A DNA stretch of 64,000 nucleotides, taken from contig CBDEWC010000046.1 of assembly GCA_965243695.1 (NCBI GenBank), positions 12,769-76,768 on the forward strand, read 5' to 3'. The stretch comes from JAKVCB01 sp965243695 (lineage in GTDB: Bacteria > Planctomycetota > Planctomycetia > Pirellulales > Lacipirellulaceae). The translations under genes and the position numbers were made by a program. The notes beneath the pieces were generated by a model. The model did no database searches. It was not told the DNA's origin and was given only the letters and a program-made list of their open reading frames with translations. This document shows positions 34,072 to 42,202 of this stretch, piece after piece; position 1 is the stretch's first letter; every line of letters begins with the position of its first letter.

Positions 34072-34843
34072 TGTATCCTCCGATTCCTAGTGCGGGCCGT
34101 GCAGGCCTACACCCTACAAAAGTGACGGAGACTTTCAAAACAGTTCGTCTCCGGTAAACGACTTTTCCCAGCGGTTGAACACTTCCTTTCCACGGACCTG
34201 AAACATGCTGGTAAAAGTCCTGTCCAAATTGATCACGCAAACCTCGGCCAACTCTTGGTTGGTCCTCGGTAGCAGACCGGGTGTTGCCACAGGCAACTGC
34301 CAACATCCTTTTCGGTACCAGGCAGGTCGCACATCGGCGAACCGTTGGATTTGCATCCCAGACTTACAGCTGGTTTGCACTCTTAAGGATGATGACAAAA
34401 CAGGCCCTTTGGCTCATTACGGCGACTCTTCGCCCAACACGCTGTAGCCATACCCGAATTCCTGGTTGGATCAGGAATTGGAACGCCGAACGGCAAACAT
34501 AGGAAAAGAGAAGCTGTTGTTAGGCGAAACCGGTTCGCCTTCACATTGAACTCTATGTCACAAAGAGCCCCTGTCAAACTTGCCCCTTGAGCAAATCCGG
34601 TGATTTTTCCCTGCCCCGCCGGGTGATCCGTCGTTATAACTGGCCCCCTTGCCAGGCAGGCAACAAGGCATGCCCCATATTGCAGACGTTCTCGGGCCAC
34701 TTCTCAAAAAGCGAACCCGCACGCTAGCACTTCAGGCCAACTGCAACTCGGGTTGCCGGTCAACAGAAAACTGGGGTAGCCTTCAGGCACGCTGCTCAAC
34801 TCCAAACTGGGCGGAACTTTGACCGGAAAAGGAAATTCCTGCC
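34072..34843. other. gene-free stretch upstream of flp and of the secreted repeat protein
   Basis: No gene recognised on either strand; short frames lack ribosome sites. It is a divergent region and should contain the promoters of flp (left) and the 34.8-kb gene (right). Confidence 0.5.
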
Positions 34844-35722
34844 ATGCGCACTGTTTGCCTGTCACTTCTTGTCACCCTTGGCCTGGGAATTGCTGGGCAG
34901 GCTGGTGTGGTCTTTGAATTTGAATCCCGCGGTTACGGGCCTGCACCTTCTCCACCTCAGACGGTGCCAATGGCTCCACCTCAGACGGTGCCAATGGCTC
35001 CACCTCAGACGGTGCCAATGGCTCCACCTCAGACGGTGCTAATGGCGGCTGACGGAACCAACTTTGCGATGGAAATCGAGGGCGATCCGTATGGTCCTGG
35101 AGGTCGTCTGATTTATCGGGGCGGTTCCCAGGAGGTGTGCGTCGTTAACTATCACACAGCAACCTACTTTGTCATCAACCTCCAAACCCTCCAAACCCTG
35201 TCTCTACAAATCCAACAAACCGTCGACCAGGCCGGACAACTCACACCCAAAAATCCGGCCGAAGGTCAAGCAACCATGCAATCATTAATCACCGGCGGAC
35301 CTCCAACAACGCAACCGCCCACTATCGCCGTGGTTGATACCGGAGAACCAACCCGGGTGAATGGCTATCCGTGCGTTCGACATGAGGTCCGCCGTGATGG
35401 AGTCAAGATTCGCGATGTCTGGATCACCGACTGGGGCAACGTCGACGGCGGCTGGGAAATTGCTGCCGTTTTTACCGCAATGGCACAGTTCGTTCAAAAC
35501 ATCAACCAGTCGCTACCAGCCGGCTCCGGTAACTCATTCGAAGATAACATCTTTGCCTCGCTGAGAGACATCAACGGTTTTCCGGTCGCCAGTCGCGACT
35601 ATATGCCCGATGGCAACACCAAAATCGAAACCACGCTGCGAGGTACAACCCTTCATCCACTCAGCCCGGCTACCTTTCTGCCACCCCCCGGGTACCGCCA
35701 GCAGTCGTTCTTGGCCCCCTGA
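34844..35722 (+). CDS. secreted protein with APPQTVPM repeats, possibly DUF4412-like
   Basis: A 292-residue exported protein: signal peptide MRTVCLSLLVTLGLGIAGQAG, then FEFESRGYG, then four copies of the octapeptide APPQTVPM made by a 24-bp tandem repeat. The following globular domain (FAMEIEGDPYGPGGRLIYRGG, RVNGYPCVRHEVRRDGVKIRDVWITDWG) recalls DUF4412-type proteins, which read a stored value and report a 'conversion' of a protein fold. That link is tentative. AAAAGGA precedes the ATG. The function is unknown. Confidence 0.65.
   Translation: MRTVCLSLLVTLGLGIAGQAGVVFEFESRGYGPAPSPPQTVPMAPPQTVPMAPPQTVPMAPPQTVLMAADGTNFAMEIEGDPYGPGGRLIYRGGSQEVCVVNYHTATYFVINLQTLQTLSLQIQQTVDQAGQLTPKNPAEGQATMQSLITGGPPTTQPPTIAVVDTGEPTRVNGYPCVRHEVRRDGVKIRDVWITDWGNVDGGWEIAAVFTAMAQFVQNINQSLPAGSGNSFEDNIFASLRDINGFPVASRDYMPDGNTKIETTLRGTTLHPLSPATFLPPPGYRQQSFLAP
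34950..35045 (+). repeat. four 24-bp tandem units in a coding region
   Basis: Four head-to-tail 24-bp units (ctccacctcagacggtgcca plus atgg), three identical and the last with one C-to-T change. Each encodes APPQTVPM or its variant, directly after the signal peptide. Confidence 0.97.
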
Positions 35723-36539
35723 GCTACCCATTCGGTCAGAACCACCCTGGTACCCGCAAGCGAAAACGTCCGGTGTAGGGCTCGCAAAAACTTCTCCCAG
35801 CCCGCTCTTCTCGGCAACCTCGTAACCTCTTCTCAACCACAGACGCGCGGTTGATCTTCTCAACCACAGACGCGGTTGATCCGTGTCTCGACGTTGATCC
35901 GTATCGAGACATGGATCCATGCCTCGACCGTGCGCTGGTCGTACCCGCGTTTTTTGCAACCGGGAATCGTCACGCAGTGCAAGCAAGTGGGCACTCTACA
36001 GATACAGGGAGCGACCTTTCCACAGGTCGCTACCAAAAAGCCAACCCGCTCCGTCGGAAATCGACGTTTCAGGCTCCCTCGCGCCAGATTGGGCCCGTCA
36101 AATTCGGTCGCAACCGGAGTGTCAACATGTCGGGGTGACAAAAATCCCCCCCCACCTGTCGGGGGGAGACCTCAAATTTTGATTTCCACCATGTTGCTTC
36201 CAATTCAATCATTTTTCCAGCCAAGAAACCGCGCCTATGAAAAACCACCCTGGCCACTTTTAACCGACTTACACAGAGACCGTGTCCATCTGTCCGTTAC
36301 GAGTGACCACCGACAAAGAACCGTAATTGGTGGCCAACACCCCTCAGGGCCGTTAACCACCACTCCACTACAAGGCCAATACTCATGCACCAACTCGGCC
36401 TCGTGCTGAATGACAGACACAAACCTGTCCTGCAAGCCCAGGTCGTGACCCCGCTGTTGCTGCCCTCACGCACCATCCAACCATCCAACTTAGTGATCCC
36501 TGTCACATAAGCCCCTTCATGAAAAAGGAAAATGGTCCC
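35723..36539. other. gene-free stretch upstream of the first PEP-CTERM gene
   Basis: No gene recognised. A 25-27 bp unit (cttctcaaccacagacgc...) is repeated twice at 35829-35880, followed by several gttgatccgt/cgagac phrases. The leader element shared with the second PEP-CTERM gene is listed separately. Confidence 0.55.
36153..36191 (+). promoter_or_regulatory. conserved leader element, copy 1
   Basis: A 39-base segment starting cacctgtcgg and ending tttccacca that matches the segment at 39101-39139 at 34 of 39 positions. Both lie upstream of paralogous PEP-CTERM genes (348 bp before the start here). It is retained from the duplication or conserved for control; in this copy it is flanked by a C-run and G-run that could pair. 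Confidence 0.55.
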
Positions 36540-38732
36540 ATGAATTTTTCGCACAAGCTTACCACTGTCTTTGCCACGCCTTTGGTGGCTTCCCTTCTCG
36601 CTTCTCTGACATTTGCCGTCCCCGTATCCGTCTTTCACTATGACAGTGACCACTGTGATCCACTCAGTGTTCCTAGAGACGTCGACGAACTGGGAATCGG
36701 TGGCTACGTTTTGTCACCTCCCACTGACACGCCAGGTGTAACGGTACCTACCACGGTCATCCTGACTGGCCATGACAACATCGTGACCGTTGATCCCGGA
36801 ACACCCGGCATACCAACGGACCCGCTCGATCCTATCGATCCTCCCGATCCGGTTGGTGGTCCTTTCCCGGAAGACGAACGAATCTCGGCATTTGCCATTC
36901 AAGGCCATATGCCGGCCTGCCATCACTCGGACGATCCTGACAGATTAGACTCCATCGTATCCATTACCAACCTGACCAGTCCCAAACGATCTTTCTCTCA
37001 ACTTTGGTACGTCGCAAATCCAAACGTCTATCTTTCCAACTACGATGGATATGTTGGCCAGTTAGGATTTGAAGATGCCGGCACCGGACTCGCTTTTCGC
37101 ATTGACGGCGAAGGGCACAACCGTCCGTTGTTGACAGAGAGTGGGAATGCCAACGGCATTTTTGAACCTGGTGAAACCTGGAAATTCGTCATCCAGGACT
37201 ATGACTCGGGCACCTTAGGAATTGATGCAGCCGGCTTGGCCTCGATTGGCGTTGCCGGTGGCTCCCTGATGGGCGGAAATTCCTCCGGAAGCATCATTGG
37301 CATTCCAGTTCCTGAACCGACCAGCCTGGCTTTGCTGGCTATCGGCCTGGTCGCTCCCCTACTGCGACGGCGTTCGGTGCCACAGGTCGCCTCGAAAACA
37401 GCACCGGCTGAGCAAGCCAGGGTGGCTCGATACACGGGCACCCGCTCCTGGATGCAAACCTTGGCAGCCGTGAGCCTCACCTTCGCGCTCGTTGCAACCA
37501 CAGCACAGGCCCAGGTTATTGACCGTTTCTTCACCGTGCAGCCCATTCAGGTCTGTAACGACGCAGGAGGCAGCTGTGCCCCAACTCCCATGTTCCAGAC
37601 AGAGACGGAAAAAATCTTTGCCCAGGCAGGAGTCGCTCCGATTTTTCTGCCAACCACGCAGCTAAACGACTCGGCGCTGTTGGCTTCTTCTTCGGTCTCC
37701 GATCTCAACGTGGCGGGTAATGGCCAGCATGCTGATCCCCTGACGATTAACATGTGGTTCGTCGAAGACATGCCAACCAACCCCGGATGGGTCCTTTATG
37801 GAGAAGCCTATCTCAATGGTAACGGAGTCGCCATCAACGGTACGGCAGTACAAAATTACAACGGCGGCGTTGGCCGAATCGACACCGTCGCTCACGAAAT
37901 CGGACACAACATGGGACTTGGCCACGGTAATTTTGGCGCCGGTGGCGCCAACAATCTCCTCACCCAGGGAAGTTCCAGAGACGTCCCTGGTGGCATTGGC
38001 CACATTACTCCTGACGGCGACGACCTCAGTCAACTCACCGTAGACCAAATCGCCGAACTGCGCACATCGCCGTTTCTTAACACGGTTCCTGAAGTGCTCG
38101 TCGATACAAACGGTTCAACTCCCTACAATGGCAATGACTTTTTCCTGGTCGACTTTTCCAGTGGACCGGCGGGCATGTCCCTGGCAAGCCTCACGATGGA
38201 CCTGAGTCCCGTCAATGCGTTTCTCGATCCAACCAATGTTTATCCCGGTCTCGATGGCAGTCCGTTTGCAGTCGACCCCAGTTCCCTGGTTGGCCTGAAC
38301 GCCGCCGACATCACCGCCAGCGGCGATACGGACGGTAGCCAAATGCTGACAATTGACTTTGCCCCAGATTCGTTCACCGGAGGAGACTCCTTCCGCTTTG
38401 GAATCGACGTTGACCTCAATGACGCAATCGACACCTTTGGTGCCACGCCCGAACAGCTTATTGGCACGATTTTCTCCTTTGAATTTGAGAGTGGCCTCAG
38501 TTCTGAAGCCGAAATTGCAGAAGACCTCATTGCCAGCTCAATCAAGCCGTCCCAATACTTGTCTTTTGCTGGGGATCCCGTGTCAAGGGTTCTCGATGTG
38601 CCCTTCGAGTGGCACCTGCATCCAGACCCGGTTCGCATCGTCCCCGAACCCTCCAGCCTGGTCATCATCGGACTCGGCCTGGTCTTGACCGTCGGTTTGA
38701 AACCTGGCCGAACCAAGCAGCGGCTTGCCTGA
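36540..38732 (+). CDS. fusion of a PEP-CTERM protein with a metalloprotease PEP-CTERM protein
   Basis: A 730-residue protein made of two secreted proteins. Part 1 (residues 1-270) has a signal peptide (TVFATPLVASLLASLTFAVP) and a domain that repeats in the gene at 39.3 kb (HCDPLSVPRDVDELGIG, FEPGETWKFVIQDYD). It closes in a complete PEP-CTERM tail (VPEPTSLALLAIGLVAPLLRRR). After a 30-residue linker a second signal-like segment begins at Met305 (MQTLAAVSLTFALVATTAQAQ). Part 2 carries a zinc-protease motif HEIGHNMGLGH (H452, E453, H456, H462) and a second PEP-CTERM tail (VPEPSSLVIIGLGLVLTV then basic). The start MNFSHKL is chosen because the paralogue has a stop codon where the upstream ATG lies here, and AAGGA precedes it. 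The function of both halves is unknown beyond protease likelihood. Confidence 0.85.
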   Translation: MNFSHKLTTVFATPLVASLLASLTFAVPVSVFHYDSDHCDPLSVPRDVDELGIGGYVLSPPTDTPGVTVPTTVILTGHDNIVTVDPGTPGIPTDPLDPIDPPDPVGGPFPEDERISAFAIQGHMPACHHSDDPDRLDSIVSITNLTSPKRSFSQLWYVANPNVYLSNYDGYVGQLGFEDAGTGLAFRIDGEGHNRPLLTESGNANGIFEPGETWKFVIQDYDSGTLGIDAAGLASIGVAGGSLMGGNSSGSIIGIPVPEPTSLALLAIGLVAPLLRRRSVPQVASKTAPAEQARVARYTGTRSWMQTLAAVSLTFALVATTAQAQVIDRFFTVQPIQVCNDAGGSCAPTPMFQTETEKIFAQAGVAPIFLPTTQLNDSALLASSSVSDLNVAGNGQHADPLTINMWFVEDMPTNPGWVLYGEAYLNGNGVAINGTAVQNYNGGVGRIDTVAHEIGHNMGLGHGNFGAGGANNLLTQGSSRDVPGGIGHITPDGDDLSQLTVDQIAELRTSPFLNTVPEVLVDTNGSTPYNGNDFFLVDFSSGPAGMSLASLTMDLSPVNAFLDPTNVYPGLDGSPFAVDPSSLVGLNAADITASGDTDGSQMLTIDFAPDSFTGGDSFRFGIDVDLNDAIDTFGATPEQLIGTIFSFEFESGLSSEAEIAEDLIASSIKPSQYLSFAGDPVSRVLDVPFEWHLHPDPVRIVPEPSSLVIIGLGLVLTVGLKPGRTKQRLA

Positions 38733-38812
38733 ACCGTCACGGTAGCACGCCCACGTTTTGAGAAAACTAAAAACATTTTCCAGACAATTCCGACAGTAAC
38801 ACTCTTGAACAC

Positions 38813-38848
38813 CTCCCCGCGTCATGCAAATGACGCGGGGAGTTTTTT
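38813..38848 (+). terminator. rho-independent terminator of the PEP-CTERM fusion gene
   Basis: A perfect 12-bp stem (CTCCCCGCGTCA / TGACGCGGGGAG) with a six-base loop TGCAAA is followed by six T. It is 80 bp after the stop codon. Confidence 0.95.
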
Positions 38849-39100
38849 GCACTGCACCCGACAGCCCAATGTCACCTGACTACCAGCACCAACGGTTATA
38901 AAAATCCTGCGAGAGGCAACCTGTCGGCCCCTCTGGAAACTGGCTGCATCGTTTCCACAGCTTGCCGCGAAAAATTGGTGCCGTTTCACTCGGCCCCGCA
39001 ACTATGGGCCGCCCGCAGTTGCCTGGCGACCGACTGGGCTCGGGGCCCCCGCTCGTGACCACAGGCTCAAGGGGGGGAAATGCCCAATTTTTTCTTTTCT

Positions 39101-39139
39101 CACCTGTCGGGCAGAGACCCAAAATCTTGATTTCCACCA
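39101..39139 (+). promoter_or_regulatory. conserved leader element, copy 2
   Basis: The counterpart of 36153-36191 (34 of 39 bases identical), 138 bp before the start of the second PEP-CTERM gene. It may hold a shared promoter or 5' leader. Confidence 0.55.
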
Positions 39140-39277
39140 CAGGCCCTCAAAACACAAGTCTGTCTCCAGTGAAACAATCGCCTATGACACAACTGTTCTC
39201 TGCTTTAAGTCGTTCAAGAACTGTTCAATTCAGACTCCTTTTGTCCAAACTCTCCTCATGTAAAAGGAAATGGTCCC

Positions 39278-40000
39278 ATGAAGTCTTCCCAACACTTTGC
39301 CATGTTTCTCTCTGCTTCCTTGGTAGCAAGCCTACTCGGTTCCCTTGCTTTTGCCGTTCCAGCCCAAGTTTATTACGACGATACCGAACACTGTGATCCC
39401 CTCTTCGTCCCCACGGACGTCGACGAACTGGGAATCGGACAGTCTGTGGCCGGCGCTATCGTTGGCCCCTTCCCGAAAGACGAAGAAATCACCGCATTCG
39501 CAATTGAGGAATACATGCCTGCCTGCATGCACTCCGACGATCCCGACAAGGTCGACTCGATTGTGTCAATCACCAACCTTACCGTTCCACAACGGTCCTT
39601 TTCCGAACTGTGGTATGTAGCAAATCCCAATACCTACATTTCGAACTGGGATGGTCTTGTTGGTCAAGTTGGTTCCGCAGACCTGGGTTCAGGACCCGCT
39701 TTTCGGATCGACAACGTCGGACACAACCGTCCGCTATTGTCCGAAAGTGGCACAGCCGATGGCATTTTTGAACCTGGTGAAACGTGGAAATTTGTAGTGC
39801 AAGACTATGACGCTGGTAGCCTGGGACTTGATGCGGCAGCCTTCACCTCCATCGGCGTTGCTGGTGGTTCGCTCGGAGGCGGAAAATCGTCAGGTAGTAT
39901 TATTGGTATTCCCATGCGTGTTCCCGAACCGAGTGGACTGGCTTTACTGGCAATCGGCCTGGTCACCCCCGCCTTACGAAGACGCCAACGTTGCAGATAA
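39278..40000 (+). CDS. PEP-CTERM protein, paralogue of the first half of the fusion
   Basis: A 240-residue exported protein: signal peptide (FLSASLVASLLGSLAFAVPA), a single domain (HCDPLFVPTDVDELGIG, EEYMPACMHSDDPDKVDSIV, ELWYVANPNTYISNWDG, FEPGETWKFVVQDYD) and a PEP-CTERM tail (VPEPSGLALLAIGL, then basic RRRQRCR). The tail would be recognised by an exosortase, none of which is encoded here. The domain is very similar to residues 1-270 of the gene 0.5 kb upstream, showing tandem duplication; the upstream copy has an extra ~60-residue proline/aspartate insert. AAAAGGA precedes the ATG. Confidence 0.88.
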   Translation: MKSSQHFAMFLSASLVASLLGSLAFAVPAQVYYDDTEHCDPLFVPTDVDELGIGQSVAGAIVGPFPKDEEITAFAIEEYMPACMHSDDPDKVDSIVSITNLTVPQRSFSELWYVANPNTYISNWDGLVGQVGSADLGSGPAFRIDNVGHNRPLLSESGTADGIFEPGETWKFVVQDYDAGSLGLDAAAFTSIGVAGGSLGGGKSSGSIIGIPMRVPEPSGLALLAIGLVTPALRRRQRCR

Positions 40001-40526
40001 ACCCCAGCCCAAACAAGCTGTTCTGTAATTTAAAAACACTGAACACGTCTGTAGGACAAGCCTAAGAAAAAACCGTTTTACACTTCCCTCCGTCATCCAA
40101 ATGACGGAGGGATTTTTTGTGGCACTGCGTCCATAAAGCACCAACCATAATGGCTAAACGTCTGGCCCACTTGACCGTACTGACCTGCCTGGTTGGTGGA
40201 ACCGGGGATCCAGTGACGTGCCAGACCATCCAGCATTGGTCGGCTACCTCCTGCAAAATGACCGCGACCAAAAAATGCTCCTCACCAATTTTTTTCCGAG
40301 GAACTGGCCATTGATCTGACCACCGTGCAAGACGTGGCCGCAGACAGCCTTCTCCCGCCCCGTGATTGAAACGCTACTTGGCCGAGTATGGCCGCCTACC
40401 TGGCGGCGGGCAGGATGGGTTGAACTCCCACAACCGCTCCCCCCTGGCAATGGTCCTCTAGAACGACTGCCTCTCCAAGACCTATTGTTCCACCGGGTGC
40501 TTGAGACCTTCTTTTTAAGCCACGAC
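40001..40526. other. gene-free stretch with coding-like debris
   Basis: Beyond the terminator there is no intact gene. Short phrases that read like protein appear in different plus frames between 40150 and 40370 (LTVLTCLVGGTGDPVTCQT, VGYLLQNDRDQKMLLTNFF, SEELAIDLTTVQDVAADSLL), which may be a decayed gene. I cannot name it. Confidence 0.35.
40085..40118 (+). terminator. rho-independent terminator of the second PEP-CTERM gene
   Basis: An 11-bp perfect stem (TCCCTCCGTCA / TGACGGAGGGA) with loop TCCAAA is followed by six T. Loop and stem core match the terminator of the upstream paralogue (GTCA-TxCAAA-TGAC), with compensating changes in the outer pairs. Confidence 0.95.
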
Positions 40527-41117
40527 TTATTGCGCCGCATACAACGCTTGTAGAAACCGGCTGAAACGCCGTTCAATTTTGCTCCTCACGTGCGACGCAA
40601 ACAGGTTGAGCCACGTGACCGCGACCGTGTCACCAAGTCCGTCGATCATCACCAGTCGCATCTTGTCTGGTGTGCATTTTTGAAACAGGAGATTATGCAA
40701 TCCCATATCGTAGTTGAATATAATCAGGTTGCTCAAAAAGTAGTTTTTCAATTCATCCAAATAGGGTGAAAGTTCCGAGACTTGCATATCATTTTTCAAA
40801 TACCAACTCAAAGGCTTTGAAACTTCCCCGTCGTAATCACAAATCAGATCCACGACAAATCCATCACCCAAATTGGTTTTCACGAACCCGTAATATCGCG
40901 GGCAATGATCGAATGAAATGCCCTTGCGCTTGACGAGGTTCTTGTAGTACTTCACTTCCCGCCTACTTTGCCGATCGTCCTTAATGATCGGAATCTTGAT
41001 GGCTTTGCCGGGGTCTTCAGGATGCACGTAGCAGACACGTTCAACACCCGCACCGACCAGGTCGGTTGTGATTTGAACGATCTCCTCGGACCTGGAACCT
41101 TGCTGCACGATCCGCAC
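40527..41117 (-). CDS. YrbL-like (PhoP-regulated) kinase-fold protein
   Basis: A 196-residue protein resembling YrbL, first noted in the PhoP regulon of enterobacteria. Typical blocks are VGAGVERVCYVHPEDPGKAIKI, REVKYYKNL, FDHCPRYYGFVKTNLGDGFVV, LICDYDGEVSKPLSWYL and LIIFNYDMGLHNLLFQ, ending RLVMIDGLGDTVAV. The folded plan is that of a small kinase-like protein: YDMGLHNLL sits where the catalytic loop (HxDxxxxN) would be, and VMIDGLGD where DFG would be. Its activity is unknown. In bacteria it often accompanies cell-surface glycan genes; here it stands alone. Confidence 0.78.
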   Translation of the reverse strand: MRIVQQGSRSEEIVQITTDLVGAGVERVCYVHPEDPGKAIKIPIIKDDRQSRREVKYYKNLVKRKGISFDHCPRYYGFVKTNLGDGFVVDLICDYDGEVSKPLSWYLKNDMQVSELSPYLDELKNYFLSNLIIFNYDMGLHNLLFQKCTPDKMRLVMIDGLGDTVAVTWLNLFASHVRSKIERRFSRFLQALYAAQ

Positions 41118-41250
41118 CTGCCTGTTCGTCGTAGGGATAAGAATCCGAATTGCGGTTTTCCGAGGAGTATATCAACTTGCACCTGGCCTGGCAGCAGCGA
41201 TTATTCGCCAAACGACCCTACTGGCGTCTTGGCCCATCATCGCCTGCCAA

Positions 41251-42045
41251 TCAATCAAACGGATGGCGGGGCAATCCCAGGCCATGCACGTCCTCGCCGC
41301 GAACCAGAAAAAAAATTCTCGGCATCGGGTCGCCGTTACGGTAATCATAGTACGTTGAACTTCCCAACTCGCCGTCAGGGGCAATGTACCGAAATACCAT
41401 CGCTCGCCGCCACTGATCCGACAAATTTGGACCCGATTCATGCGGCATCATGACGTCATGAATGGCCGCCTGCCCGGCTTTCATGTTGTAGTAGACCTTG
41501 ATCTCATCGAGGTTTGTTGGCAACTCGCGAAGATCCATGTCCCATTTAAACACGTCGTGCTCGACCGCATGCTGAATCCGCGGCAATGCACCTCTGGCAT
41601 GCCCTCCCGGAACCACCGCCATGGTACCCGACACTTCATCGACATCATCGAACGCAATCCACACGCTGGCACCAAACTTACCATTGACGTTTGTCCATTC
41701 CACACCGTCCTGGTGCCAGGGCACGGGGCGCCCGGTATGTGGTGGCTTGGCAATCAAATGCGATGACCAAAACGTGATATTCGGACCGATCTGCCGTTCG
41801 ACCATGTCGAGAATCGCGGGATGCGTTGCCAATTCCCAGACCCAATGTTCAATCAGGTGGGTACCAATAATGGCGTCGGACGGAATATCGGGGTGAAGTT
41901 GCCCGAGCATACGATCGATGTGCTGGCGACAATCGGCTAATCCGGCGGGCGTGAGAAAGTGATCAAAAATGCGAAACCCATTCTTCACGTATTGAGCGTG
42001 ATCTGCTTCGCAGTAGCCAAAACGGTCATCTAACAAATTGTTCAC
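41251..42045 (-). CDS. phytanoyl-CoA dioxygenase-family protein
   Basis: A 264-residue Fe(II)/2-oxoglutarate oxygenase of the PhyH group. The iron-binding HxD is in VPWHQDGVEWTN (H111, D113), the distal His is in MMPHESGPNLSD (H202), and the 2-oxoglutarate-binding Arg is in QWRRAMVFRY (R213/R214). VSGTMAVVPGGHARGAL, the family's 'GSH' type loop, lies between. Such enzymes hydroxylate many small molecules; planctomycetes carry many of unknown substrate. It is a lone gene, 133 bp upstream of the YrbL-like gene on the same strand. Confidence 0.85.
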   Translation of the reverse strand: MNNLLDDRFGYCEADHAQYVKNGFRIFDHFLTPAGLADCRQHIDRMLGQLHPDIPSDAIIGTHLIEHWVWELATHPAILDMVERQIGPNITFWSSHLIAKPPHTGRPVPWHQDGVEWTNVNGKFGASVWIAFDDVDEVSGTMAVVPGGHARGALPRIQHAVEHDVFKWDMDLRELPTNLDEIKVYYNMKAGQAAIHDVMMPHESGPNLSDQWRRAMVFRYIAPDGELGSSTYYDYRNGDPMPRIFFLVRGEDVHGLGLPRHPFD

Positions 42046-42202
42046 AGGAAGCCTTTACTTTGGTACCGCCTCGTTGACATTTATGATCCCAACCATAACT
42101 TTCAGGCGTGCCTGTTGCGTAGCCATACTCCGCTTGCAACCTATAACAACCCACCACAAGTAGACGCATCACAATTCCGCAAAGCGAGCGCAAACTGAAA
42201 CA

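Larger units (their letters stand above)
38733..39277. other. intergenic region between the two PEP-CTERM paralogues
   Basis: It contains the terminator of the fusion gene and the second leader element. Near the start of the next gene, a TCATG-AAAAGGAAA-ATGGTCCCATGAA arrangement is shared with the first gene. Confidence 0.6.
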
